Below, piece after piece: positions 45,506 through 54,214 of a stretch of 64,000 nt of DNA. Below the pieces are notes generated by a model, which saw only the letters and a list, made by a program, of their open reading frames with translations, was not told the DNA's origin and made no database searches. The stretch is from an uncultured Flavobacteriaceae bacterium. Its GTDB lineage: Bacteria; Bacteroidota; Bacteroidia; Flavobacteriales; Flavobacteriaceae. Location of the stretch: assembly GCA_947501845.1 (NCBI GenBank), contig CANMXP010000007.1:1-64000 (forward strand), read 5' to 3'. Each line of letters opens with the position of its first letter. The first letter of the stretch is position 1. The position numbers and the translations under genes were made by a program.

Positions 45506-46696
45506 ATGCCATCAATATCTAAAAAAGGGCAACAAATGCCTGCATCTCCAATACGTAAGTTAGTTCCTTATGCAGAAGAAGCTGTAAAAAAAGGAAAGAA
45601 CATATATTACTTAAATATTGGACAACCAGATATTAAAACGCCTAAAATTGCTTTACAAGCTGTTAAAGAAAGTAATATAGATGTATTAGCGTATTCAAGA
45701 TCGGAAGGTTCTGATACATACAGGCAAAAAATATCGGCATATTATTCTAAACATAACATAGACGTTAATCAAGATGATATTGTAGTTACCACTGGAGGTA
45801 GTGAAGCTCTTTTTTTTGCGTTTGGAAGCATTATGGATGTGGATGATGAAATTATCACCCCTGAACCATTTTATGCTAATTATAGTGGGTTTTCGACTGC
45901 ATCAGGAGTAAAAATAATTCCTGTAATTTCTAAGATTGAAAACAATTTTGCTTTACCTCCTATTGAAGCATTTGAAAAGTTGATTACACCAAAAACAAAG
46001 GCTATTTTAATTTGTAACCCTGGAAACCCCACAGGTTATCTATACTCAAAAGAAGAAATACAAAAACTAGCAGCCATTGCTAAAAAGCATGATTTATTTT
46101 TAATTGCTGATGAAGTTTACAGAGAATTTGTATATGATGGCCATACACATTATTCTATCATGCAAGAAATTGGACTTGAAGACCATGCCATTATAATCGA
46201 TTCTGTTTCCAAGCGATATAGCATGTGCGGCGCTAGAGTGGGGTGCCTAGTATCAAAAAACAAAACACTAATAGACACTGTTTTAAAGTTTGCCCAAGCA
46301 CGCTTAAGCCCGCCAACATTGGCACAAATAGCCAGTGAAGCTGCCTTGGATACACCACAAAGTTATTTTGATGATGTTATTGAAGAATATGTGGAAAGAA
46401 GAAATACCTTAATTACAGAATTACAAAAAATAGAAGGTGTTAAAGTTGCAAAGCCCAAAGGCGCTTTTTACTGTATTGCAGAACTTCCCGTAAATAATTC
46501 TGATGATTTTGCCCAATGGCTTTTAGAGCACTTTGATGTTGATGGAGAAACCATAATGGTTGCTCCTGCTGGAGGTTTTTACTCTACGCCAGGCGTTGGA
46601 CTCAATCAAGTACGGATTGCTTATGTTCTAAAAAAAGAAAGCTTGATAAAAGCCGTTAATATCTTAAAAAAGGCCCTAGAGGTTTACAATAATTAG
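45506..46696 (+). CDS. Class I/II PLP-dependent aminotransferase
   Basis: A 396-residue fold-type I aminotransferase of the aspartate aminotransferase family. Recognised: YLNIGQPDIKTPK, VTTGGSEALFFAFGSIMD, ICNPGNPTGYLYSKEEIQKLA, ADEVYREFVYDG, and the PLP-binding Lys in SVSKRYSMCGARVG. It transfers amino groups between amino and keto acids; aspartate or aromatic substrates are likely but not certain. Its TAG stop overlaps the murB GTG start by one base, so the two are coupled. CAACTTTG before the gene (45482) is a near-match promoter element. Confidence 0.92.
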   Translation: MPSISKKGQQMPASPIRKLVPYAEEAVKKGKNIYYLNIGQPDIKTPKIALQAVKESNIDVLAYSRSEGSDTYRQKISAYYSKHNIDVNQDDIVVTTGGSEALFFAFGSIMDVDDEIITPEPFYANYSGFSTASGVKIIPVISKIENNFALPPIEAFEKLITPKTKAILICNPGNPTGYLYSKEEIQKLAAIAKKHDLFLIADEVYREFVYDGHTHYSIMQEIGLEDHAIIIDSVSKRYSMCGARVGCLVSKNKTLIDTVLKFAQARLSPPTLAQIASEAALDTPQSYFDDVIEEYVERRNTLITELQKIEGVKVAKPKGAFYCIAELPVNNSDDFAQWLLEHFDVDGETIMVAPAGGFYSTPGVGLNQVRIAYVLKKESLIKAVNILKKALEVYNN

Positions 46697-47709
46697 TGCA
46701 GATAGAGCAAAACATATCCTTAAAACCATACAATACCTTTGGTATTGAGGTATTTGCAGATTTTTTTATTTCTGTTTCCAATATAGACGAGCTAAAACAA
46801 GTTTTGGCTCTTAAAGCTTATCCCAATAAACTCATATTAGGTGGCGGCAGCAACATGCTGCTCACCAAAAATTTTGAAGGTCTTGTTATACATATTAACA
46901 TGAAGGGTATAGAAATTGTCTCCGAAGATGATGATTTTGTTACTATTAAAGCCAGTGCAGGTGAAAATTGGCACGAATTTGTACTATGGTGCATTAATAA
47001 TGATTTTGGAGGCATTGAAAATTTATCACTAATCCCTGGTAATGTTGGTACGGCACCTATCCAAAATATTGGAGCCTACGGTGTCGAATTAAAAGATACT
47101 TTTGTATCATGTGAAGCGATAGCATTAGAAACTCAAATTTTAAAAACGTTTACAAAAGTCGATTGTCATTTTGATTACAGGAATTCTATCTTTAAACAAG
47201 AAGCTAAAGGAAAGTATATTATAGCAAGCGTGACATTTCTTCTTAGTAAAAAGAGTCATAAACTCCATGTTAACTATGGTGCCATTACGTCCCAACTTGA
47301 AACCATGCAGGTAAGTCAACCAACAATTCAAGACATTTCTAAGGCAGTTATAGCAATTAGGGAAAGTAAACTACCAAACCCTAAAGAAATTGGAAATAGT
47401 GGCAGTTTTTTCAAAAATCCAGTCATCTCAAAATCTAATTTCAATACTTTATTACAGAATTTTTCAGATATTCCAAGTTATCCCGTTTCTAAAAACGAAG
47501 TGAAAGTTCCAGCAGGTTGGCTTATCGAAAAAGCTGGATTTAAAGGCAAACAGTTTGGTGATTATGGAGTTCATAAAAATCAAGCCTTGGTACTCGTAAA
47601 TTACGGTAATGCAAAGGGTTCAGACATCTTAAATCTATCCAAATTAATACAAAAAACAGTCAAAAGACTTTTTGATATTTCTATTGAAGCTGAAGTAAAT
47701 ATATTGTAA
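46696..47709 (+). CDS. murB: UDP-N-acetylenolpyruvoylglucosamine reductase
   Basis: A 337-residue MurB, which reduces UDP-GlcNAc-enolpyruvate to UDP-MurNAc in peptidoglycan synthesis with FAD and NADPH. It starts at GTG 46696 (QIEQNISLKPYNTFGIE, the family start). Motifs: LGGGSNMLL (FAD), IPGNVGTAPIQNIGAYGVE, DYRNSIFK, the catalytic Ser in GNSGSFFKNP, and AGWLIEKAGFKG. The C-terminal part is of the type I (E. coli-like) form. It overlaps the aminotransferase stop by one base. Confidence 0.94.
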   Translation: MQIEQNISLKPYNTFGIEVFADFFISVSNIDELKQVLALKAYPNKLILGGGSNMLLTKNFEGLVIHINMKGIEIVSEDDDFVTIKASAGENWHEFVLWCINNDFGGIENLSLIPGNVGTAPIQNIGAYGVELKDTFVSCEAIALETQILKTFTKVDCHFDYRNSIFKQEAKGKYIIASVTFLLSKKSHKLHVNYGAITSQLETMQVSQPTIQDISKAVIAIRESKLPNPKEIGNSGSFFKNPVISKSNFNTLLQNFSDIPSYPVSKNEVKVPAGWLIEKAGFKGKQFGDYGVHKNQALVLVNYGNAKGSDILNLSKLIQKTVKRLFDISIEAEVNIL

Positions 47710-47732
47710 TCTAAAAGAAATTTCTAACTTTG
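47704..47732 (+). promoter_or_regulatory. Promoter of the ECF sigma/anti-sigma pair
   Basis: TTG (47704-47706) and TAACTTTG (47725-47732) are separated by 18 bases, an exact fit to the Bacteroidota sigma-A consensus. It overlaps the murB stop and lies 46 bases before the sigma-factor start. Confidence 0.65.
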
Positions 47733-47778
47733 GCGTAATTACGACCCATATTGATTTATCGTTAAAACCAAATTTACT

Positions 47779-48309
47779 TTGATTTCATCCACAGAAAAAG
47801 AAATAATTCACTTCCTAAAAAATGGCGACAAAAGAGCCATTACTTTACTTTATGAGAGCTACTCAGATTCGCTGTTTGGTGTTATTAAAAAGATAATAAC
47901 TGATGATGATATTGCGCAAGACGTGCTTCAAGAAAGTTTCGTAAAAATATGGAGGTACTCCAAAAAATACGATCCTAACAAAGCAAAATTGTTTACTTGG
48001 CTATATAGAATTGCCTACAATACAGCTATTGATAAAGTTAGATCGCTCAAAAACAAAAGTGGTAAAGAAGTCCAAATAGAAACTTCTTCCGTATATAAAA
48101 TAAAATCGAATGAATTAAATCAAGATGTTTTAGATATAAAAACCCATCTAAAAAGACTTGATGAAAAATATCAAATAGTAATTAATGCACTCTTTTTTGA
48201 GGGCATGACACAACAAGAAGCCAGTGATGAATTAGAAATTCCACTTGGTACAATAAAGTCAAGATTAAAAATCGGATTACGTGAATTGAAAAAAATTTAC
48301 AATCCATAA
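47779..48309 (+). CDS. ECF sigma factor (sigma-70 family)
   Basis: The 176-residue protein has region 2 (GDKRAITLLYESYSDSLFGVIKKIITDDDIAQDVLQESFVKIWRYSKKYDP, then FTWLYRIAYNTAID) and region 4 (LDEKYQIVINALFFEGMTQQEASDELEIPLGTIKSRLKIGLRELKKI), joined by a short linker, as in ECF-type sigma factors. It starts at TTG 47779; no ATG is present upstream of region 2. The anti-sigma gene follows 12 bases later, so the pair forms a signalling unit. The regulon is not visible; an envelope-stress role is a guess. Confidence 0.88.
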   Translation: MISSTEKEIIHFLKNGDKRAITLLYESYSDSLFGVIKKIITDDDIAQDVLQESFVKIWRYSKKYDPNKAKLFTWLYRIAYNTAIDKVRSLKNKSGKEVQIETSSVYKIKSNELNQDVLDIKTHLKRLDEKYQIVINALFFEGMTQQEASDELEIPLGTIKSRLKIGLRELKKIYNP

Positions 48310-48321
48310 CTAAACAAAGTC

Positions 48322-49110
48322 ATGAATGAGAAAATAACTACTTTTTTAAGTTCTGGCCTTTTAGAAAAATATCTATTAGGTGAAACTACTTCTGCTGAAA
48401 CAGGAATGGTTGAATCTTATATTTCAAAATATCCAGAAGTACAGAACGCTTACAACACATTGCAATACAATTTAGAAATTGTTGCTAAAAGCAATGCTGT
48501 TGAAGCTCCTAAAGGCATCTTAAATAATATTTTAGATGAACTTGATGAAACGCCAGTTGTTAATTTAAACACGCGAAAAAAATACAAATCGTGGCATAAA
48601 CTTAGTATTGCCGCTAGTATTGCTGCTTTAATTTTTGCTGGCACTTCGTATCATTTCTACACTCAAAAACAAAAACTATCTCAAGAAAACCAGATAGTCG
48701 TTGATGAAATTTTTGATTTACGAAATGATATTGAGAAAAATAATCTGATGCTCGATAATGTCATGAGACAGCTATTAAAGCTTAATAATCCTGAGACTGA
48801 GAAATACATCATCAAAGGAAATGAGAGAGCGAAAGATTTAAAAACTGTTGCTTATATAAACCCTGAAGAAAAAACATCAATGATCGATGTCGTTTCGTTA
48901 CCTCAATTACCAGAAGAGCAATGCTACCAAATATGGGCAGAATTGCAAGGTAAAATGGTAAGTTTAGGTATTTTAAATGAAGCCGATAGACAGCTTATGG
49001 CTATTCCATACGCTGAAAATGCACTTGCTTTGAATATAACTATTGAACCAAAAGGGGGAAACACCATTGCTTCTATAGAAAATAAAGTTGCAGAAATTAG
49101 TTTACAGTAA
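48322..49110 (+). CDS. RskA-type anti-sigma factor
   Basis: A 262-residue protein: cytoplasmic N-terminal domain (about 1-90, EKYLLGETTSAETGMVESYISKYPEVQ), one transmembrane helix (about 97-113), a short coiled coil, and a periplasmic RskA-like C-terminal beta domain (LPQLPEEQCYQIWAELQGKMVSLGIL, IEPKGGN). It lacks the zinc HxxxCxxC motif, as in many RskA relatives. It would hold the ECF sigma factor at 47779 at the membrane until a signal causes its proteolysis. A strong terminator (49136-49174) follows. Confidence 0.85.
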   Translation: MNEKITTFLSSGLLEKYLLGETTSAETGMVESYISKYPEVQNAYNTLQYNLEIVAKSNAVEAPKGILNNILDELDETPVVNLNTRKKYKSWHKLSIAASIAALIFAGTSYHFYTQKQKLSQENQIVVDEIFDLRNDIEKNNLMLDNVMRQLLKLNNPETEKYIIKGNERAKDLKTVAYINPEEKTSMIDVVSLPQLPEEQCYQIWAELQGKMVSLGILNEADRQLMAIPYAENALALNITIEPKGGNTIASIENKVAEISLQ

Positions 49111-49135
49111 ACAATACATCATAATTAATAAAGTT

Positions 49136-49174
49136 AAAAAGCCTCGTTTTAATAATTAAAACGAGGCTTTTTTA
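49136..49174 (+). terminator. Intrinsic terminator after the anti-sigma gene
   Basis: A perfect 15-bp stem, AAAAAGCCTCGTTTT (49136-49150) with its complement at 49158-49172, followed by TT. The A-rich left side makes it usable from either direction, so it may also serve the leftward aquaporin gene. Confidence 0.85.
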
Positions 49175-49270
49175 TGTCAATAATTATAGTTTACCTTGTT
49201 GTTATTCCCGTAAATACAGGAATCTACCTGAATACTTGAGTTTAGTCTATTTATTTAACGAATCTCTTTA

Positions 49271-49957
49271 TTATTCTTTATCAAACAATGCTTTATGTAT
49301 AAAACCTGCGACTATAGCACCAGCAATTGGAGCAACCCAAAACAACCAAAGCTGTGATGTAAAGTCCCCTTCTGCAAATAACGCCTGACTAGTAGAACGT
49401 GCTGGGTTAACTGATGTATTTGTTATAGGAATACTTATTAAATGTATTAAGGTTAAACCTAAACCAATAGCTATGGGCGCAAATCCCTTTGGAGCGTTAG
49501 CATGTGTACTCCCTAATATAATTAATAAGAAAAAAGTCGTTAGTAAAAACTCTGCTATTAATGCAGCTGTCATGGAATAGCCGTCAGGTGATAAATCACC
49601 ATAACCATTAGCTGCAAAACCTCCAATAGTGACAAAGTCAGATTTGTTTGTTACAATTAAATATAAAGCACCTGCCGCTGTTATAGCACCAATTAATTGA
49701 GCTGCGACATAACCTAGCAAATCTTTGGCATTAAACTTCCCTCCTGCCCATAAACCAAGAGATACCGCTGGGTTAAAATGTCCACCAGAAATATGCCCAA
49801 CAGCATAAGCCATAGTTAACACAGTAAGCCCAAATGCCAGTGCTACACCGACAAAACCGATTCCTAATTCTGGATAACCTGCCGCAAAAATAGCACTACC
49901 ACAACCTCCAAAAACCAGCCAAAATGTTCCAAAAAATTCTGCAAATAATTTTTTCAT
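49271..49957 (-). CDS. aqpZ: Aquaporin Z
   Basis: A 228-residue six-helix channel of the MIP family. The two half-helix motifs are [15 protein letters not shown] (first NPA) and [14 protein letters not shown] (second NPA with the Arg of the selectivity filter). The narrow-filter residues and the absence of a Gly/Asp glycerol-facilitator signature point to a water channel rather than a glycerol channel. It is monocistronic and leftward, upstream of the small secreted protein gene at 50182. Confidence 0.93.
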   Translation of the reverse strand: MKKLFAEFFGTFWLVFGGCGSAIFAAGYPELGIGFVGVALAFGLTVLTMAYAVGHISGGHFNPAVSLGLWAGGKFNAKDLLGYVAAQLIGAITAAGALYLIVTNKSDFVTIGGFAANGYGDLSPDGYSMTAALIAEFLLTTFFLLIILGSTHANAPKGFAPIAIGLGLTLIHLISIPITNTSVNPARSTSQALFAEGDFTSQLWLFWVAPIAGAIVAGFIHKALFDKE

Positions 49958-50065
49958 AAATATTAATTTAATTAGTTAGTATTTTATATTAGACACGAAA
50001 CAATACAATCCGTCACTCTTCACATATACTTGATATTATTCAGTATCGTTTTTAACGAAAAGCAT

Positions 50066-50073
50066 TATCTTTG
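50066..50073 (+). promoter_or_regulatory. Promoter -7 element before the small membrane protein gene
   Basis: TATCTTTG matches TAnnTTTG. It lies 108 bases before the ATG at 50182; no TTG is found at -33 spacing. Confidence 0.4.
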
Positions 50074-50181
50074 TAAAAAATAAATCATACCAAAACATCT
50101 TTTATAAAACCCCTTTTAATTTGACAAGAGGATTATTTAAGTGTTCCGTATGGTTTTTTGGTTAACAATAAATATTATCAC

Positions 50182-50385
50182 ATGAAACTTCTTTTAATAA
50201 CTATCGTTTTATTAGGGTTAGGAATTGCTGGAATTGCTATTAAAATTTGGTCAAAAAAAGATGGCAAATTTGCTGGTACTTGCGCTAGCCAAAATCCAAT
50301 GCTTAACAAAGATGGTGAAGCTTGTGGTTTTTGTGGAAAAACTCCAGATCAATTTAGCGATTGTAACGAACCTCAACATTCATAA
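50182..50385 (+). CDS. Small cysteine-containing membrane or secreted protein
   Basis: 67 residues from the ATG at 50182, which places the hydrophobic segment (LLLITIVLLGLGIAGIAI) at the N-terminus; a TTG 24 bases upstream is less likely. After the helix comes a short soluble tail with four cysteines: GTCASQNPML, then GEACGFCGKTPDQFSDC. The spacing C-x16-CxxC-x9-C suggests a bound metal or disulfide pair. The protein is conserved in flavobacteria but its function is unknown. It precedes the GT2 gene by 6 bases, so it shares a transcript. Confidence 0.75.
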   Translation: MKLLLITIVLLGLGIAGIAIKIWSKKDGKFAGTCASQNPMLNKDGEACGFCGKTPDQFSDCNEPQHS

Positions 50386-50391
50386 CCTTTT

Positions 50392-51504
50392 ATGATATTT
50401 CTTGATTTTGTTTTCTACGCATTTATTGTTGTAGTTATTATTCAAGTCATCTTCTATACTTTTTTCTTTTCAAGATTTACTGTTCTGAAACAAGAAAAAA
50501 AATCTCGTAAAAACATTGATATTTCTGTTATTATTTGTGCTAAGAATGAAGCCGAAAATTTGCAAAACTTCTTACCCTCAGTAATTAACCAAGACTATCC
50601 AAATTTTGAAATTGTTTTAATCAATGATGCTTCCCATGATAACACATTAGAAATCATGGAACAATTTGCAAAAAAGCATGAAAACATTAAAATTGTAAAT
50701 GTTAAAAATACCGAAGCATTTTGGGGAAATAAAAAGTACGCTTTAACACTTGGCATTAAAGCTTCAAAAAATGAATTCCTCTTATTCACAGATGCCGACT
50801 GCAAACCTGTTTCTAAATATTGGATTAGAAATATGAGTAGCCATTTCACTAAAGGCAAACAGCTTGTTTTGGGCTATAGCGGCTATTCTAAAATTAAAAA
50901 TTCCTTATTAAACAAACTCATTCGTTTCGAAACATTAGTAACTGCTATGCATTATTTTTCTTTTGCAAAATTAGGCATACCTTACATGGGAGTTGGTAGA
51001 AATTTAGCTTATACAAAAACGACTTTTTTTAAAAATAATGGTTTTATTAATCACATAAAAGTGCGCTCTGGCGATGATGATTTATTTGTAAACCAAATAG
51101 CAACCAAAAAGAATACCGCCATTTGTTTTTCAAAAAATGGTTTTACAGAATCTGTTCCAAAAACCACTTTTAAAAGTTGGTTTAAACAAAAAAGACGTCA
51201 CGTTTCTACTGCAAAATACTATAAATTAAAGCACAAAATTTTGCTTACATTAATTTACAGCTCACAACTGTTATTTTGGATTTTTGCGACTACTTTATTT
51301 ATAGTGGCATACAATTGGTTAATAGTTTTAGCTTTATTTTTATTCAGAATTATCATACAATATGTTATTTTTGGAAAACCTTCAAAGAAGTTAAAAGAAA
51401 ATGACCTGTTAGCATTTTTACCCTTTTTAGAAGTTTTTTTAATTATTATACAATTAACTATCTTTATAAATAATCTTATATCAAAACCTAATTATTGGAA
51501 ATAA
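50392..51504 (+). CDS. Glycosyltransferase family 2, membrane-bound
   Basis: A 370-residue inverting glycosyltransferase. It has an N-terminal helix (about 3-26), the GT-A domain (DISVIICAKNEAENLQNFLPSVINQDYPNFEIVLINDASHDNT, then FLLFTDADCKPV with the DxD motif, and SGDDDLFVNQIA followed by WFKQKRRHVSTA, the ED/QxxRW-like box), and two or three C-terminal helices. This layout fits processive or membrane-associated sugar transfer. Acceptor unknown. The sigma factor gene overlaps its end by 10 bases. Confidence 0.87.
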   Translation: MIFLDFVFYAFIVVVIIQVIFYTFFFSRFTVLKQEKKSRKNIDISVIICAKNEAENLQNFLPSVINQDYPNFEIVLINDASHDNTLEIMEQFAKKHENIKIVNVKNTEAFWGNKKYALTLGIKASKNEFLLFTDADCKPVSKYWIRNMSSHFTKGKQLVLGYSGYSKIKNSLLNKLIRFETLVTAMHYFSFAKLGIPYMGVGRNLAYTKTTFFKNNGFINHIKVRSGDDDLFVNQIATKKNTAICFSKNGFTESVPKTTFKSWFKQKRRHVSTAKYYKLKHKILLTLIYSSQLLFWIFATTLFIVAYNWLIVLALFLFRIIIQYVIFGKPSKKLKENDLLAFLPFLEVFLIIIQLTIFINNLISKPNYWK

Positions 51505-52040
51505 GCGAAGCCATTAAACGTGCCAAAGAAAACGACCAAAAAGCATTTAATTACTTATTAGACCTCTTTTGGGACGATGTCTATGGGTTTCAATTAAAAC
51601 GCATTCAAAACGAAAATGATGCGGAAGATGTTACTATCCAGACTTTCTCTAAAGCGTTTGATAAAATTGAAACTTTTGATGATGATTTCAAGTTTAAAAC
51701 CTGGCTGATAACCATCTCAAAAAATATCCATATTGATTTGCTTCGGAAAGAAAAAAATTCCATTGCTCAAATTATATCTAAAAATGAAAGTGATGTTCTT
51801 CAAATTTTAGACGAGTCTCCTTCACCTGAAGACAAGCTCATAACCGAGCAACATTTAGCAAAATTGTTACGAGATATAAAAAAATTAAAACCACATTATC
51901 AGGAAGTTATAAATTTGCGTTATTTTCAAGAATTAAGTTATAAAGAGATCTCTAAAGAATTGGATGAGCCTATAAATAATGTCAAGGTAAAACTACTTCG
52001 CGCAAAAAAATTACTTGCAGAAATTATTCGAAAAAAATAG
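51495..52040 (+). CDS. ECF sigma factor (sigma-70 family), second
   Basis: A 181-residue ECF-type sigma factor starting at TTG 51495 inside the end of the GT2 gene (ISEAIKRAKENDQKAFNYLLDLFWDDVYGFQ). Region 2 has DAEDVTIQTFSKAFDKIETFDDDFKFKTWLITISKNIHIDLLRKEK. Region 4 has LKPHYQEVINLRYFQELSYKEISKELDEPINNVKVKLLRAKKLL. No anti-sigma gene follows; the Nramp-family gene starts with the base after its stop. The overlap with a glycosyltransferase gene suggests envelope-linked expression. Confidence 0.87.
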   Translation: MEISEAIKRAKENDQKAFNYLLDLFWDDVYGFQLKRIQNENDAEDVTIQTFSKAFDKIETFDDDFKFKTWLITISKNIHIDLLRKEKNSIAQIISKNESDVLQILDESPSPEDKLITEQHLAKLLRDIKKLKPHYQEVINLRYFQELSYKEISKELDEPINNVKVKLLRAKKLLAEIIRKK

Positions 52041-53285
52041 ATGATTAACAAACTCAAAAACTTAGGCCCTGGTTTATTATTTGCTGGCGCAGCTATTGGT
52101 GTATCTCACTTGGTACAGTCTACACGTGCTGGTGCCGATTTTGGTTTAGGACTACTTTGGGCATTACTTCTAGTAAATATATTTAAATATCCATTTTTTC
52201 AATTTGGCCCCAGATATGCAACAGCAACTGGCGAAAGTTTACTAGATGGTTATAACAAATTAGGAAAAGGCGTTTTAACAACCTACTACGTACTAAGTTT
52301 AGCAACCATGTTTACTATCCAAACCGCAGTGACCATAGTAACTGCTGGTTTAGCTTCAACTCTTTTTGGTAATTTTTCAACTTTTGAAATTGGAAACAAA
52401 ACGATTACAAGCACTGAAATTTGGACCGTAATTATCACTTGTATTTGTTTATTATTACTATTAGTTGGTAAATATAAACTATTAGATAAGCTGATGAAGG
52501 TTATAATTATCACGTTAACCATTAGTACTATTGTGGCTGTAAGCATGGCTTCATCCAATAATACCAAAGCGCTACCTTTTACTCAAATATTACCAAATAA
52601 TACTTTAGAAATAGCCTTTTTAATAGCATTTATGGGTTGGATGCCAGCACCATTAGATATTTCGGTATGGCAATCACTTTGGTGTATTGAAAAAAAGAAA
52701 AGCACAAAACAATACAATGCTAAATCGGCATTATTCGACTTCAATGTTGGCTATATAAGCACGATTGTTTTGGGTATTGGTTTCCTTTTTTTGGGTGCCT
52801 TGGTCATGTTTAATAATGGTGAAACATTTAGTAATTCTGCAGGTGTTTTTTCTAGTCAGTTAATAAAAATGTATACACGTAATCTGGGGGATTGGGCGTA
52901 CATAATTATTGGTATAGCTGCTTTTACAACCATGTTTAGCACGACATTAACTACTTTAGATGCTTCTCCTAGAGCTATGGCCAGAACCACAAAATTACTT
53001 TTTAATACGTCTTCAAAATTCAACTATACGTTTTGGATATCATTACTAGCTATTGGAACGATTAGTATCTTTTTCTTTTTCGCATCAGAAATGGGATTCC
53101 TTATTAAAGTAGCAACTATTCTATCCTTTATAACAGCACCTTTTTATGCCATTATTAACTATCGCTTAATTTCAAGCAAACACACACCTAAAGATTGGCA
53201 ACCTTCAAAACAGCTCCATATTTTAAGCTGGTTGGGCATTGCTTTTTTAATAGGATTTAGCATTTGGTACCTTGCCACTTTATAA
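52041..53285 (+). CDS. Nramp-family transporter lacking canonical metal-site motifs
   Basis: A 414-residue protein with about 11 hydrophobic helices and the Nramp fold (GPGLLFAGAAIGVSHLVQSTRAGADFG in helix 1, then GPRYATATGESLLDGY). The helix 1 metal motif DPGN is replaced by a GVSH-type sequence, and the helix 6 MPH motif by MPAPLD (MGWMPAPLDISVWQS). In canonical Nramp (MntH) these residues bind Mn(II)/Fe(II). Substrate is therefore uncertain; automated labels of divalent metal transporter may be misleading. It starts right after the sigma-factor stop. Confidence 0.83.
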   Translation: MINKLKNLGPGLLFAGAAIGVSHLVQSTRAGADFGLGLLWALLLVNIFKYPFFQFGPRYATATGESLLDGYNKLGKGVLTTYYVLSLATMFTIQTAVTIVTAGLASTLFGNFSTFEIGNKTITSTEIWTVIITCICLLLLLVGKYKLLDKLMKVIIITLTISTIVAVSMASSNNTKALPFTQILPNNTLEIAFLIAFMGWMPAPLDISVWQSLWCIEKKKSTKQYNAKSALFDFNVGYISTIVLGIGFLFLGALVMFNNGETFSNSAGVFSSQLIKMYTRNLGDWAYIIIGIAAFTTMFSTTLTTLDASPRAMARTTKLLFNTSSKFNYTFWISLLAIGTISIFFFFASEMGFLIKVATILSFITAPFYAIINYRLISSKHTPKDWQPSKQLHILSWLGIAFLIGFSIWYLATL

Positions 53286-53308
53286 GATGCTTTTAAAAGC
53301 ATTATTTG

Positions 53309-53316
53309 TATCTTTG
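53309..53316 (+). promoter_or_regulatory. Promoter -7 element for lipA
   Basis: TATCTTTG matches TAnnTTTG and lies 17 bases before the lipA ATG. A -33 TTG is not evident. Confidence 0.5.
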
Positions 53317-53333
53317 CGCTTTATTTTTAATGT

Positions 53334-54212
53334 ATGGATTCAGAAACTGCTTCAAATATATTACCAGAACGACAAGCAAAGCCAAAATGGCTTCGTGTTA
53401 AGCTTCCAACGGGTAAAAAGTATACTGAACTTAGAGGTTTAGTAGACAGGTACAAGTTAAACACTATTTGTACTTCTGGAAGTTGCCCAAATATGGGTGA
53501 ATGTTGGGGAGAAGGTACTGCAACGTTTATGATACTAGGAAATGTTTGCACGCGTTCTTGTGGCTTTTGTGGTGTAAAAACTGGAAGACCAGAAACTGTA
53601 GATTGGGATGAACCCGAAAAAGTAGCACGTTCTATAAAAATCATGAAAATTAAACATGCTGTTTTAACAAGTGTTGACAGGGATGATTTAAAAGATATGG
53701 GAAGCATCATGTGGTCTGAAACCGTTAAAGCAGTACGTAGGATGAACCCTGAAACGACACTTGAAACTTTAATTCCAGATTTTCAAGGTATAGAGCAGCA
53801 TATAGATAGAATTGTTGATGTAGCCCCAGAAGTGGTATCTCATAATATTGAAACGGTAAGACGTTTAACCAGAGAGGTTCGTATACAAGCTCAATACGAT
53901 AGAAGCATGGGGGTTTTAAAATATTTAAAGCTACAAGGTCAAAGACGCACAAAATCTGGAATTATGCTTGGTTTAGGTGAAACTAGAGAAGAAGTTATTG
54001 AAACACTTCACGATTTAAAAGCCAATGATGTTGACGTTGTGACTATTGGTCAATATCTTCAACCCAGTAAAAAACACCTACCTGTAAAACAATTTATAAA
54101 CCCTGATCAATTTAAAGAATATGAAGAAATTGGTCTTGAGCTAGGTTTCCGTCATGTTGAAAGTAGTGCTTTAGTAAGATCTTCTTACAGAGCACAAAAA
54201 CACATCAATTAA
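53334..54212 (+). CDS. lipA: Lipoyl synthase
   Basis: A 292-residue radical SAM enzyme that inserts two sulfurs into octanoyl groups on lipoyl-dependent complexes. Both clusters are visible: the auxiliary [12 protein letters not shown] ([12 protein letters not shown]) and the radical [11 protein letters not shown] (CxxxCxxC). The C-terminal [11 protein letters not shown] provides the conserved serine that ligates the auxiliary cluster. Length matches LipA. It precedes the GAPDH gene by 2 bases. No lipB is present here. Confidence 0.95.
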   Translation: MDSETASNILPERQAKPKWLRVKLPTGKKYTELRGLVDRYKLNTICTSGSCPNMGECWGEGTATFMILGNVCTRSCGFCGVKTGRPETVDWDEPEKVARSIKIMKIKHAVLTSVDRDDLKDMGSIMWSETVKAVRRMNPETTLETLIPDFQGIEQHIDRIVDVAPEVVSHNIETVRRLTREVRIQAQYDRSMGVLKYLKLQGQRRTKSGIMLGLGETREEVIETLHDLKANDVDVVTIGQYLQPSKKHLPVKQFINPDQFKEYEEIGLELGFRHVESSALVRSSYRAQKHIN

Positions 54213-54214
54213 GT

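Noticed and set aside
50158-50181. Upstream TTG start for the four-cysteine protein
   Set aside because: The ATG at 50182 puts the membrane helix right at the N-terminus, as expected; the extra residues are polar and not signal-like.
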